Assembly: GCF_014397245.1 (NCBI RefSeq)
Contig: NZ_JACLHY010000004.1
Span: forward strand, 202,910 to 266,909
Origin: Arenibacter arenosicollis
Lineage (GTDB): Bacteria > Bacteroidota > Bacteroidia > Flavobacteriales > Flavobacteriaceae
Length of the DNA stretch: 64,000 bases
Reading direction: 5' to 3'
Shown here piece by piece: positions 55,379-63,700 of the stretch; the stretch's first letter is position 1; the number at the start of each line of letters is the position of its first letter. The notes under the pieces were generated by a model. The model was not told the origin of the DNA and ran no database searches. It worked only from the letters and a program-made list of their open reading frames with translations. Position numbers and translations under genes: made by a program.

Positions 55379-55423
55379 CAGCACGGTACAGGATAGATAG
55401 ACTTTTTTCAAATCCTATTTTTA
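55379..55423 (+). promoter_or_regulatory. Rhamnose-type composite promoter of the second GH78-type gene
   Basis: CAGCA CGGTA CAGGA TAG (55379-55396), 19 bp, then TATTTTTA (55416-55423), one mismatch from TAnnTTTG. The ATG at 55469 is 45 bp further on. The same promoter should also transcribe rhaM. Confidence 0.8.
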
Positions 55424-55468
55424 CGAAAAATAGGATTTATTGACTTTGTGTTAACCCAATTAAAAAAA

Positions 55469-57223
55469 ATGAAAAACATAATGCCATTATTGATTTCACT
55501 GTTGTACCTACAATTTGGCTTTGGACAATTGCCCCCTGTATTTGGAGAGGAATATGATGACAAGGCGCAACATTCGGAAATGATCAAAACCTATTTAACG
55601 CCCCAAAGGATTGTTTGGCAGTCAGATGATTCGGCGGAATCCATACGAAATGCCGAAACCCTTTTGAAAAAAGGAAACGGGCAGGTGGCCGTGAATGAAG
55701 AAAACCTATTTAGATTGATAAGTACAGCAGATACTAAACCTGCCATACTATTGGATTATGGCAAAGAGATCCATGGAGGAATCAAAATTTCAGCAGGAAT
55801 CCGCGAAAGCAAAACACCTGTAAAGTTGCGCTTGCGATTTGGTGAATCGGTCGGGGAAGCAATGTCCGATATTGGGGGAAAGCAAAATGCGACCAACGAG
55901 CATTCCCTACGCGATTTTATTATTGAAGTCCCTTGGTTGGGAAGTATAGAAGTTGGCGAAACCGGGTTTCGATTTTTGCGTGTAGATGTAGTGGACGCAG
56001 GTATAGACCTTCCCATAAAGTCTATAAATGCCGCCTTTGTTTATAGGGATATTCCGTATTTAGGCAGTTTTGAAAGTAATGATGAGCGCTTGAACGAAAT
56101 CTGGCTCACCGGGGCCTATACCGTACAGCTAAATATGCAGAATTTCCTATGGGACGGCATAAAACGCGACCGCTTGGTTTGGGTGGGCGATATGCATCCG
56201 GAAGTAATGACGATCAATACCGTTTTCGGAAACCACGAAATCGTTAACAAAAGTTTAGACCTGGCCCGTGACCAACACCCCCTTCCTCAATGGATGAACG
56301 GCATTAGCTCCTACTCCATGTGGTGGCTACTAATTCATAAGAACATCTATGATTACCATGGGAACCTTTCCTATCTAAAGGAACAGGAAACCTATATGAT
56401 CTCTTTGCTGGACCAATTGAGCACATTCATCGACAAAGACAACAAAGAGATTTTAAACGGACATCGCTTTTTGGATTGGCCTACCAGTGAAAAACCCGAA
56501 GCCATACATGCAGGGCTTCAGGCCATGATGGTCATGACCTTTGAGGCCGGTTCGGAGATGATGGCAATTTTTGGTAGGGAGGATCTAAAAATAAAATACG
56601 TAAAAGTGGCCAAAAAACTAAAAAAACACAGTCCAAAAAATAATACCACCAAACAGGCCGCGGCTTTGTTAGCGCTTTCAAATCTTCAGGACGCCGAAAA
56701 AATAAATCGGGAGATATTGACCAAAGATGGTTTACAGGGCATGTCCACTTTTTATGGGTACTATATATTGGAGGCCATGGCCAAGGCCCAAGATTATGAT
56801 GGAGCCATAAAACTAATCCGTGATTATTGGGGCGGAATGTTGGATTTGGGAGCTACCACATTTTGGGAGGAATTTAACGTGCTGGATGTTGCCAATAGCG
56901 GTAGAATAGATGAACTCACCCCAACCAACGAATATGATATTCATGGCGACTTTGGCGATTATTGCTACGTTGGCTACCGACATAGTCTGTGTCATGGCTG
57001 GGCGAGCGGACCAACCTCTTGGCTAAGCCAACATGTTTTGGGAATCAATGTGTTGGAGGGAGGCGAAAAGGTTAAAATTGAACCCCATCTGGGAGACCTT
57101 GAAAGGGTAAAAGGAAGTTTCCCTACAAAATACGGAGTACTAAAAGTAAGCCATACGATGAACACAGATGGAACCATAAAAACAGAAATCGAAGCCCCTG
57201 AAGGACTAAGTATAATTGAGTAG
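55469..57223 (+). CDS. Alpha-L-rhamnosidase-related six-hairpin glycosidase (GH78-like)
   Basis: I place the start at the ATG at 55469, giving MKNIMPLLISLLYLQFGFG as a clear signal peptide; a GTG at 55448 would add seven residues. The resulting 584-residue protein resembles short GH78-type rhamnosidases. A beta-sandwich part (AILLDYGKEIHGGIKISAG, KLRLRFGESVGEAM) precedes the alpha-barrel, with LWDGIKRDRLVWVGDMHPE near 226-244 in the place of the GH78 catalytic loop. GATTFWEEFN lies further along and PTSWLSQHVLGINVLE near the end. It is shorter than the 922-residue enzyme across the divergent promoter. It ends 3 bp before rhaM, so the two are coupled. Activity on rhamnosides is likely but the linkage is open. 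Confidence 0.88.
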   Translation: MKNIMPLLISLLYLQFGFGQLPPVFGEEYDDKAQHSEMIKTYLTPQRIVWQSDDSAESIRNAETLLKKGNGQVAVNEENLFRLISTADTKPAILLDYGKEIHGGIKISAGIRESKTPVKLRLRFGESVGEAMSDIGGKQNATNEHSLRDFIIEVPWLGSIEVGETGFRFLRVDVVDAGIDLPIKSINAAFVYRDIPYLGSFESNDERLNEIWLTGAYTVQLNMQNFLWDGIKRDRLVWVGDMHPEVMTINTVFGNHEIVNKSLDLARDQHPLPQWMNGISSYSMWWLLIHKNIYDYHGNLSYLKEQETYMISLLDQLSTFIDKDNKEILNGHRFLDWPTSEKPEAIHAGLQAMMVMTFEAGSEMMAIFGREDLKIKYVKVAKKLKKHSPKNNTTKQAAALLALSNLQDAEKINREILTKDGLQGMSTFYGYYILEAMAKAQDYDGAIKLIRDYWGGMLDLGATTFWEEFNVLDVANSGRIDELTPTNEYDIHGDFGDYCYVGYRHSLCHGWASGPTSWLSQHVLGINVLEGGEKVKIEPHLGDLERVKGSFPTKYGVLKVSHTMNTDGTIKTEIEAPEGLSIIE

Positions 57224-57226
57224 ACT

Positions 57227-57541
57227 ATGATTCGAAAAGCATTTAAAATGAAGGTCTATCCAGACCAAATAGAAGAATATACCAAAAGACACAATCCAAT
57301 TTGGACAGAACTGGAAGAGGTACTAAAAAATCACGGGGTTCATAATTACAGTATTTTTTTCGATAGTGAAACCCATGTCTTATTCGGTTATGCAGAATTG
57401 GAATCCGAGGAAAAATGGAAGAGAATTGCCGATACCGAAATTTGTAAAAAGTGGTGGACGCATATGGCGCCTATAATGGAAACTAATGAAGACAATAGCC
57501 CCATGTCAAAAGATTTAAAAGAAGTTTTTCACATGCCCTGA
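57227..57541 (+). CDS. rhaM: L-rhamnose mutarotase
   Basis: A 104-residue RhaM protein that interconverts alpha and beta L-rhamnopyranose. It has the dimeric ferredoxin-like fold, and the family motifs are all visible: RKAFKMKVYPDQIEEYTKRHNPIWTEL with the active-site His22, HNYSIFFDSETHVLFGYAE, and the tryptophans of KKWWTHMAPIME. No signal peptide, so it is cytoplasmic. It follows the GH78-type gene by 3 bp, so rhamnose release and its anomer exchange are transcribed together. The rest of the rhamnose pathway is 45 kb away at 6482-12867 under the same type of promoter. Confidence 0.96.
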   Translation: MIRKAFKMKVYPDQIEEYTKRHNPIWTELEEVLKNHGVHNYSIFFDSETHVLFGYAELESEEKWKRIADTEICKKWWTHMAPIMETNEDNSPMSKDLKEVFHMP

Positions 57542-57618
57542 AACAGAAATAGTTCCTTAAATACATTAATCGATCCCAAATTTCCAATTTATATGACGGA
57601 TCGACTTTTCTATCTACA

Positions 57619-58110
57619 CTACAGTTTACTCAAGGCTAGCCATTCTTCTTTGGTAGCAGGTAATTTTTGGTGTTCAAGCATTATTTGCCATTTCCCATCC
57701 TTTTTCATCAAGAGGGCATCGAAATGGATAAATCTTTCTGTTCGCTTGCCATTCTCTTCCAGTAATTCATGTCTAAATATACCTCTTTCAAATGCCGTGG
57801 TTATGTCTCCTGTCCGTTCGGAAAACCTAAAATCCAAATTCACTTTAGTAAGGCCTTTATTTGTTTTTTCCAGTCCATCTTGCCATTTTTTTAATGCCTC
57901 CTGCAAGGAATAACAAATCTTGCCAGTATCTGACACCAAAATACCATCTTCATGGAAGGTTGCACCGTACCCTTCAACATCCCCCGCTTCCACAACTTCT
58001 TTTACCTCATTCCAATAGGCGTTGAGTTCGGTTATACGGTTCTGAGAAATGGCATCACATGTAAACAACATGAATATCAACACTACTTTTAATATCGTCC
58101 TAGTCTCCAT
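57619..58110 (-). CDS. Secreted SnoaL/DUF4440-like protein
   Basis: A 163-residue protein with a signal peptide (about 1-22, LKVVLIFMLFTCDAISQ) and one NTF2-like domain of the SnoaL/DUF4440 type (ELNAYWNEVKEVVEAGDVEGYGATFHEDGILVSDTG at the start, ERFIHFDALLMKKDGKWQIMLEHQ at the end). Such domains are cone-shaped pockets used by various enzymes and binding proteins. Its role is not known. It is convergent with rhaM. The region before it carries the second copy of the 6181-6343 promoter element, so it is probably co-regulated with the dgoK operon rather than with the rhamnose genes. Confidence 0.82.
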   Translation of the reverse strand: METRTILKVVLIFMLFTCDAISQNRITELNAYWNEVKEVVEAGDVEGYGATFHEDGILVSDTGKICYSLQEALKKWQDGLEKTNKGLTKVNLDFRFSERTGDITTAFERGIFRHELLEENGKRTERFIHFDALLMKKDGKWQIMLEHQKLPATKEEWLALSKL

Positions 58111-58281
58111 ATAAATATTTAAATTTTATTATTAGGTCCTTAAATATAAATTATTACCCTTCTCTTCAAAAGATATCCTCCAAGTTCACAGCTTCACCAA
58201 TAAAACACAATTCCACTATTTTATTCCCAATAGTAAGACGAATACAATAATTAAGTCCGTAAGCAGCGCTTTATCCATTTT

Positions 58282-58442
58282 CAATTATCCGAAAAATGCG
58301 TTAGTTTCTTTTTCGGCCTTGAAATATATGTAAGAGGCGTGACTTAAATTGGTATTATCTGCTAATACATGGAAAATCACATTACATTGAAATAGCTCAA
58401 AGTTATATAAAAAATAAAAATTAGCCACAAATCGGCAATTGG
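58282..58442 (-). promoter_or_regulatory. Promoter/leader element, copy B (shared with 6181-6343)
   Basis: Read on the minus strand, this matches copy A over its length. The -7 element is TAACTTTG (58405-58398), a perfect TAnnTTTG, with TTTG about 22 bp upstream as a possible -33 element. Beyond the -7 the conserved part includes AATACCAATTTAAG and the 8-bp inverted repeat CCGAAAAA/TTTTTCGG, which would be in the transcribed leader of the SnoaL-like gene. The remaining bases of 58111-58540 hold nothing else. Confidence 0.65.
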
Positions 58443-58540
58443 ACAAAACAAATTAAAATCGAATACCAAATCAAATCCCGAAGGCGAACATTCCATCGTT
58501 TTAATGTTGCTCAAAGACCCGTATGAAAAAAGTGTTCACT

Positions 58541-59413
58541 TTATAAGCCGGTCTGGAATATTTTGCGATACTCCCTTGGTGTCATGCCAACGAATTTCAG
58601 AAAACTGGCATTAAATCTGCTTATGGAGTTAAAACCGGCTTCATAAGCAATGGAAGTAATGGGATCAGTAGTGATGGAGAGTTTTCTTTGTACAAACAAT
58701 ACCCGTTGCTGAATTAGGTAATAGGATAAAGATACGTCAAAAGTCTTTTTAAAAATGGCATTGGCATAATCGGAATGGATTCCTACTGCATGGGACACAT
58801 CCGTGACTTTAATCGGTTTTGTGAAGTTTTGGGCAATAAATATGGCCATTTGCTCTACAAGGTTCATTGGGGGCAGTTCCATCTTGAGTTCCATATCGTC
58901 ATTATTCGATTTTTGAAACATAAGTCGCTTTAAGTAGGCCTGAATTTCAAGGGCGCAAACCTCATTTAGATAGGGCATTTTGCTATCCAGGTCAAGTACC
59001 CATTGTTTAAACAAGGCTGTTGTTATTTGGAGATTCTGCACAATTTCAAACATTTGTATCCGACCCTTAAAAAGTGTATCCAAAAATAATTTGGACATAT
59101 TCCACTGCGATATCAGCGCAAAGGGAATAGTGATTACGTAGTATGGCGCATCGCCATTGTAGTCAACGATTTGGTGTGGTAGCAATGCCCAGAATACTAC
59201 AAAGCTTCCCTTTTCAACAAGTATTTTTTTGTCATGGATCAAATAGGTGATTGATCCTTCCGGTAAATAATTAATCTCTATTTCATTATGCCTATCGGGC
59301 CTTCTCATGACATTAGGGCGCCAAACTTCACAGGTAAGACCATAGGGGCTTAAATCTTCTCTTTTTTCATCGAAATGCTTTAACATATAGGAAAATGATA
59401 GGTATTTATTCAA
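58541..59413 (-). CDS. AraC family transcriptional regulator
   Basis: A 290-residue regulator with an N-terminal cupin-like sensor domain (about 30-130, RPDRHNEIEINYLPEGSITYLIHDKK, WALLPHQIVDY). A C-terminal AraC double helix-turn-helix spans about 190-285 (IKVTDVSHAVGIHSDYANAIFKKTFDVSLSYYL, ITSIAYEAGFNSISRFNASFLKFVGMTPREYRK). AraC proteins usually activate by binding direct repeats next to the -35 region, which matches the layout of the rhamnose-type box. It is therefore an alternative to the GntR protein as reader of that box. Neighbours (copy B of the promoter element just downstream, PL10 gene divergent) also make it a candidate for local control of pectate lyase or the SnoaL-like gene. 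Confidence 0.92.
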   Translation of the reverse strand: MNKYLSFSYMLKHFDEKREDLSPYGLTCEVWRPNVMRRPDRHNEIEINYLPEGSITYLIHDKKILVEKGSFVVFWALLPHQIVDYNGDAPYYVITIPFALISQWNMSKLFLDTLFKGRIQMFEIVQNLQITTALFKQWVLDLDSKMPYLNEVCALEIQAYLKRLMFQKSNNDDMELKMELPPMNLVEQMAIFIAQNFTKPIKVTDVSHAVGIHSDYANAIFKKTFDVSLSYYLIQQRVLFVQRKLSITTDPITSIAYEAGFNSISRFNASFLKFVGMTPREYRKIFQTGL

Positions 59414-59750
59414 ATATAGGAAGTATGTGTATAATTGCGAGCATATCTTAGCACTTGGAAAGACAGATATCCGATTGTTTTATTTTTTACCTTTTTCGTA
59501 AGTAGCCATCATATTCAATCCCTCAGGAGGATAAACTAGGTTGTTTGCACTTACGAATATAGAAAATGGACTGGACGATGCTGGGTTCATAGTTGGCATA
59601 ACACCTCGAATAATTTTGAAACAACAAATCCGGTTTCAACGCGCATAATCGAGTGGTACAATTAGATGACCTATTTCCGAATTCAAAAAAAATACTCGGA
59701 AATAACTGTTTAAAGGATGTAGACAAAAATTAAAATTAAAAAATAATATC
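59414..59750. other. 337-bp divergent region, AraC/PL10
   Basis: Contains the PL10 promoter candidate: TAATTTTG at 59611-59618, a perfect TAnnTTTG, about 130 bp before the ATG. No CAGTA-type box precedes it at the 19-bp distance. Nothing further is recognised. Confidence 0.45.
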
Positions 59751-60863
59751 ATGAAACTTGTTAAACTAATTACATTAGTAATATTGACCTTAACCACAAC
59801 TGTGGGTTTTGCTCAAAATAAAGCCTCTGACTATCTCAGTATGAGATGGGGGGATGTTGCCACCGGCATGCCCTTGGAGTGGTATGGATCTAACGAAGCG
59901 CAATTGGTTGCAAAAAATTTAATACTAAGTCAGAAGGAAATCGGAGGATGGGAAAAAAACAAAGACTACCATCATGCATTTTCTGAATCAGAGAAATCCT
60001 ATTATAACAACAACAAGGCTGAAATTGGAGCAACTTTCGATAACGGGGCAACTATTACTGAACTGAACTTTCTTGCCAAAGTACATACACAAATTAGGGA
60101 CAATCAGTATAAACAAGCTTTCGAAAAGGGGCTCAATTACATCTTTGCTGCTCAATACGAAAATGGCGGATGGCCACAGTTTTTTCCCGTACGCCCAGGA
60201 AGTGTAGCTTATTCTGGCCATATCACTTATAACGATGATGCTATGGTCAATATTATGAAATTTCTAAAAAAGATTAGTTCGGATAACAAAGAATATACAT
60301 CACTTCAATTAAGTGCCGACAAGAGGGAAAAAGCCAAAAAGGCGTATGAGAAGGGCATTCAATGTTTTCTTGATACCCAAATCATATATAAGGGCCAACC
60401 CACAGTATGGTGTGCCCAGCATGATTCGGTGACACTTGCTCCGGCAAAAGCCCGTAGTTATGAGCTTCCTTCGTTTAGTGGTTCCGAATCTGTGGGTATC
60501 GTACTATTATTGATGGACATAGATAATCCTTCAAAAGAAATTGTTACTTCTGTAAACGGCGCGGTACAATGGTTTGAAAAGAACCGAATTGAGGGTATAA
60601 AAATAGAAACGGAAATCAAAAAAGACGGGGGAAAGAATAGAATTGTTGTCGAAGATAAAAATGCCCCCACCTTATGGGGACGCTTTTATGATTTAGAAAC
60701 CAGCACCATATATTTTTGTAGTCGGGATGGTGTCAAAAGAAACTCACTGGCAGACATAAGTGACAATCGAAGGAACGGTTATGGTTGGTATACAAATGCA
60801 CCAGAAAAAGTATTAAAAAAATATCCGGAATGGTTGGCGAACACTAAGCTATCAAGGAATTAA
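59751..60863 (+). CDS. Pectate lyase, polysaccharide lyase family 10, secreted
   Basis: A 370-residue protein with a signal peptide (about 1-21, TTTVGFAQ). It matches PL10 pectate lyases, which cleave polygalacturonate by beta-elimination with calcium. Recognisable segments are QKEIGGWEKNKDYH, GATFDNGATITELNFLAK, YENGGWPQFFP, HITYNDDAMVNIM, WCAQHDSVTLAPAKARSYELPS and LADISDNRRNGYGWY. The conserved aspartates of DNGAT and NDDAM are the likely calcium and catalytic sites. It stands among the rhamnosidases, suggesting a glycan with both uronic acid and rhamnose, such as a rhamnogalacturonan-like polymer. It has no rhamnose-type box, so its induction may be different. Confidence 0.93.
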   Translation: MKLVKLITLVILTLTTTVGFAQNKASDYLSMRWGDVATGMPLEWYGSNEAQLVAKNLILSQKEIGGWEKNKDYHHAFSESEKSYYNNNKAEIGATFDNGATITELNFLAKVHTQIRDNQYKQAFEKGLNYIFAAQYENGGWPQFFPVRPGSVAYSGHITYNDDAMVNIMKFLKKISSDNKEYTSLQLSADKREKAKKAYEKGIQCFLDTQIIYKGQPTVWCAQHDSVTLAPAKARSYELPSFSGSESVGIVLLLMDIDNPSKEIVTSVNGAVQWFEKNRIEGIKIETEIKKDGGKNRIVVEDKNAPTLWGRFYDLETSTIYFCSRDGVKRNSLADISDNRRNGYGWYTNAPEKVLKKYPEWLANTKLSRN

Positions 60864-60872
60864 TAAACATGC

Positions 60873-60888
60873 CGGGCTTTTTTGCCCG
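60873..60888 (+). other. Small intercistronic hairpin
   Basis: CGGGC and GCCCG enclose six T residues, 10 bp after the PL10 stop. The T-run sits in the loop and not after the stem, so it is at most a weak terminator. Confidence 0.3.
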
Positions 60889-60911
60889 AGTTTCAAGATA
60901 ACTTTATAGTC

Positions 60912-60919
60912 TATATTTG
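60912..60919 (+). promoter_or_regulatory. -7 element of the first Sde182-like gene
   Basis: TATATTTG is a perfect TAnnTTTG located 21 bp before the ATG at 60941. No convincing -33 or box is seen upstream. It would allow expression independent of the PL10 gene. Confidence 0.45.
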
Positions 60920-60940
60920 GAATACCCTTAAAACTTCAAT

Positions 60941-62368
60941 ATGAAAACATTCTATTTGTTTATTTCCTTTTGTTTGGTATACTATACCACAACTTATGCC
61001 CAAATAAATCAAAAAAACAGAGTAATTGTTTTAACCGACATTGAAGCAGACCCAGATGATACGCAGTCTTTGGTGCGTCTGCTTTTGTATTCCAACCAAA
61101 TTGACATAAAGGGAATTGTGGCTACGACCTCTTGTTGGTTACAGCACAGAATAGCCCCAGAATCTATAGAAAAGGTTATTCAGGCCTATGGCAAAGTGCA
61201 TCCCAACCTTTTAAAGCATGAAGCTGGTTTTCCCAAACCGGAAGCATTGGTATCACTTATTAAAAACGGCCTTCCGGAATATGGCATGAAAGGCGTAGGC
61301 GACGGAAAAAACTCAGAGGGTTCCGAGTGGATAATCAAAACATTGGAAGAAAAAGATGATCGCCCGTTGTGGATTTCAGTTTGGGGTGGTGTCAATACTT
61401 TGGCCCAATCCCTTGACCAAATTCGGAAAACTAAAAGCAAGAAGGAGGCCCAAAGAATTATCTCAAAACTCCGAGTCTATACCATCTCTGACCAAGATGA
61501 TAGTGGTATTTGGATAAGGAACAATTTTCCTGAGCTTTTTTATATCGTTAGTCCGGGAGATTATTACGGCACTGCCACCTGGACGGGAATCAACAGCTAT
61601 ATAAAAGGAATAGACAACAGTTTGATCAGTAATTCCTGGATAGCCCAAAACATTCAACAAAATCATGGGCCACTAGGTGCCGAATACCCAGATGTTGCAT
61701 GGGGCGTAGAGGGAGACACACCAGCATTTTTATCGTTAATACCCAATGGACTTAACGAAGCTGAGCATCCGGAATGGGGTGCCTGGGGAGGACGCTATGA
61801 ATTGTACAAGCCCGATTTCTCAAAAACAAAAGAAGGGAGCTCCATTGTAAAAATTGCTCCTGAGACCAGGGCAATTTGGACCAATGCGGATGATAATTAC
61901 ACCCCCTACGTTTCTAAGGAATATGGCCGTTCCGTTAAAATGGATACCATTACATTCAAAGATAACAAAGTAACGTTATGGCGCTGGAGGGAAGATTTTC
62001 AAAATGATTTTGCCGCCCGTATGGATTGGTGTACCAAAACATATGAGGAAGCCAACCACCCACCAGTTCCCGAATTAACCCATTCTAGTCGCCTAACGGT
62101 AAAGTCGGGCGAAGCCTTTAGCCTGGATGCATTTAATTCTACCGACCCTGATGGTGATAATCTAAGTTATTTGTGGTTCCATTATCCAGAAGAAGGTTCA
62201 TTTAAAGCAAAAATAGATTTAGGTGCAGAGAATGTTCATATTGTAAATCTTAGGGCCCCGAAAGTAGAAAAGAAAGAAACAATTCATTTCATTTTAAAGC
62301 TAACGGACAAGGGCTCCCCTCCATTGTCAAGATACAAGCGTGTAATTGTTACGGTACTTCCAAATTAG
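60941..62368 (+). CDS. Sde182-like (DUF1593) protein, nucleoside-hydrolase-like domain, secreted
   Basis: A 475-residue secreted protein. A signal peptide (about 1-20) precedes a nucleoside-hydrolase-like domain (PF07632 type, about 25-330). It opens with VIVLTDIEADPDDTQSLVRLLL, where the Asp cluster resembles the calcium site of nucleoside hydrolases. The C-terminal part (about 370-475, VKSGEAFSLDAFNSTDPDGDNLSYLWFHYPEEG) is an immunoglobulin-like domain of the Sde182 C-terminal type. The founder, Sde182 of Saccharophagus, is a cellulose-binding protein of unproven activity. A glycoside hydrolase role on a released oligosaccharide is possible. It is followed 36 bp later by a paralogue. Confidence 0.88.
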   Translation: MKTFYLFISFCLVYYTTTYAQINQKNRVIVLTDIEADPDDTQSLVRLLLYSNQIDIKGIVATTSCWLQHRIAPESIEKVIQAYGKVHPNLLKHEAGFPKPEALVSLIKNGLPEYGMKGVGDGKNSEGSEWIIKTLEEKDDRPLWISVWGGVNTLAQSLDQIRKTKSKKEAQRIISKLRVYTISDQDDSGIWIRNNFPELFYIVSPGDYYGTATWTGINSYIKGIDNSLISNSWIAQNIQQNHGPLGAEYPDVAWGVEGDTPAFLSLIPNGLNEAEHPEWGAWGGRYELYKPDFSKTKEGSSIVKIAPETRAIWTNADDNYTPYVSKEYGRSVKMDTITFKDNKVTLWRWREDFQNDFAARMDWCTKTYEEANHPPVPELTHSSRLTVKSGEAFSLDAFNSTDPDGDNLSYLWFHYPEEGSFKAKIDLGAENVHIVNLRAPKVEKKETIHFILKLTDKGSPPLSRYKRVIVTVLPN

Positions 62369-62404
62369 TCGGTACCCACGAATTGGGAATAAAATAAAAC
62401 GACC

Positions 62405-63700
62405 ATGAATAAACTAATTTTTATACTTACCTTCTTAATTCTACAAAGTTGTGCCACTAAAAACAGTAAGCAAACTGTAATTAAACCTAGAATTCTTATC
62501 AGTACCGATATAGGTGGCACAGATCCGGATGACAATCAATCCATGATTCATTTTTTAATGTATAGCGACCTATTTGAAACCGAAGGATTGGTTTCTTCTC
62601 CCTCTTATGGTTTTGGAACGAAACAAAATATCCTAGACATGATCGCTTTGTACGAAAAGGATCTGCCCAAGTTAATAAAGCATAGTGCGGAATTTCCTTT
62701 GCCGGATTCGTTACGGGCTGTCACCAAGCAAGGACGAAAAGGTGCTGCTCCCTATAAGGGCTTCGACTCTTCGACCGAAGGCTCTGATTGGATCGTGACT
62801 TGTGCAAAAAAAGAAAGCAATAGGCCTCTTTGGGTTCTCGTATGGGGAGGACTTGATGATCTGGCCCAGGCTTTACATGACGCTCCTGAAATTCAGAATG
62901 CAATTAAAGTGTATTGGATCGGGGGTCCCAATAAAAAATGGAGCACAAATAGCTATGCCTATATTGCAGAAAAATTCCCTAAGCTTTGGTTCATTGAGGC
63001 CAATGCTACATACAGAGGTTTTTTTAGTGACAGCAATGTACAAGATAGTTTAAAAGGCGATAAATATTACGAAAACTACATAAGCGGGGGCGGATATTTG
63101 GGCAAAGATTTTAAGAATTATTATAAAGGGGATATTAAAATGGGAGATACACCCTCACTTCTTTATGTAATGAACGGAGACCCTAACAATCCTCTGGCTG
63201 ACAACTGGGGAGGTAGATTTGAAAAATTCAGTCATAGTCCAAGGTTTGTATATGAGCGAAATACGACCCTTGCCGATACCGTTTCGGTATATTCCATTGT
63301 AGAATATCAGTTAGATGGTCCAAAAATAAGCATTCCTTTAGATTCTACTTGTTTTACAATGACGGTACATGCAGGAGTTGGCGAACAAAAATGGCCAGGA
63401 TTTTATCTTGGTGATGGTAAATTTGCGATCAGATATGCACCTAAAAAGTCGGAAACATTAACTTACAAGATTACTTCAGATATTCCAGGATTCCCGGAGC
63501 ATAAAGGTCAATTGGTGGTAAATAACCTGTGGCCGGGAAAACCTTTGCCCAGTGATTATAAGCTAGGGGCAAATTGGTATACGGACTCCACTGACCCACA
63601 ATTGTTCGATAATGAATGGCAAGGTGCTAAGACAGTACTTAAATGGCGTAGCCATGTCTTAATGGACTGGGCTAAGCGCTGGACCTGGTTAAAAGAGTAA
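62405..63700 (+). CDS. Sde182-like (DUF1593) lipoprotein, paralogue
   Basis: A 431-residue lipoprotein (Cys16, LILQSCATK) related to the preceding protein along the nucleoside-hydrolase-like domain. The calcium-site motif is ISTDIGGTDPDDNQSMIHFLM. Shared segments include GSDWIVTCAKKESNRPLWVLVWGGLDDLAQAL. The immunoglobulin-like C-terminal part is shorter and different (SIPLDSTCFTMTVHAGVGEQ). The two genes are 36 bp apart and appear to be one transcription unit. The difference in anchoring (secreted versus lipidated) suggests they work in different places or on different sized substrates. Activity is unknown. Confidence 0.88.
   Translation: MNKLIFILTFLILQSCATKNSKQTVIKPRILISTDIGGTDPDDNQSMIHFLMYSDLFETEGLVSSPSYGFGTKQNILDMIALYEKDLPKLIKHSAEFPLPDSLRAVTKQGRKGAAPYKGFDSSTEGSDWIVTCAKKESNRPLWVLVWGGLDDLAQALHDAPEIQNAIKVYWIGGPNKKWSTNSYAYIAEKFPKLWFIEANATYRGFFSDSNVQDSLKGDKYYENYISGGGYLGKDFKNYYKGDIKMGDTPSLLYVMNGDPNNPLADNWGGRFEKFSHSPRFVYERNTTLADTVSVYSIVEYQLDGPKISIPLDSTCFTMTVHAGVGEQKWPGFYLGDGKFAIRYAPKKSETLTYKITSDIPGFPEHKGQLVVNNLWPGKPLPSDYKLGANWYTDSTDPQLFDNEWQGAKTVLKWRSHVLMDWAKRWTWLKE

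Noticed and set aside
57570..57604. TCGATCC/GGATCGA pair as a terminator between rhaM and the SnoaL-like gene
   Set aside because: Only 7 bp of stem with a 21-base loop and a poor T-run.
59574..59618. A rhamnose-type box before the PL10 -7 element
   Set aside because: The 18 bases at the right distance do not resemble the pentamer array.
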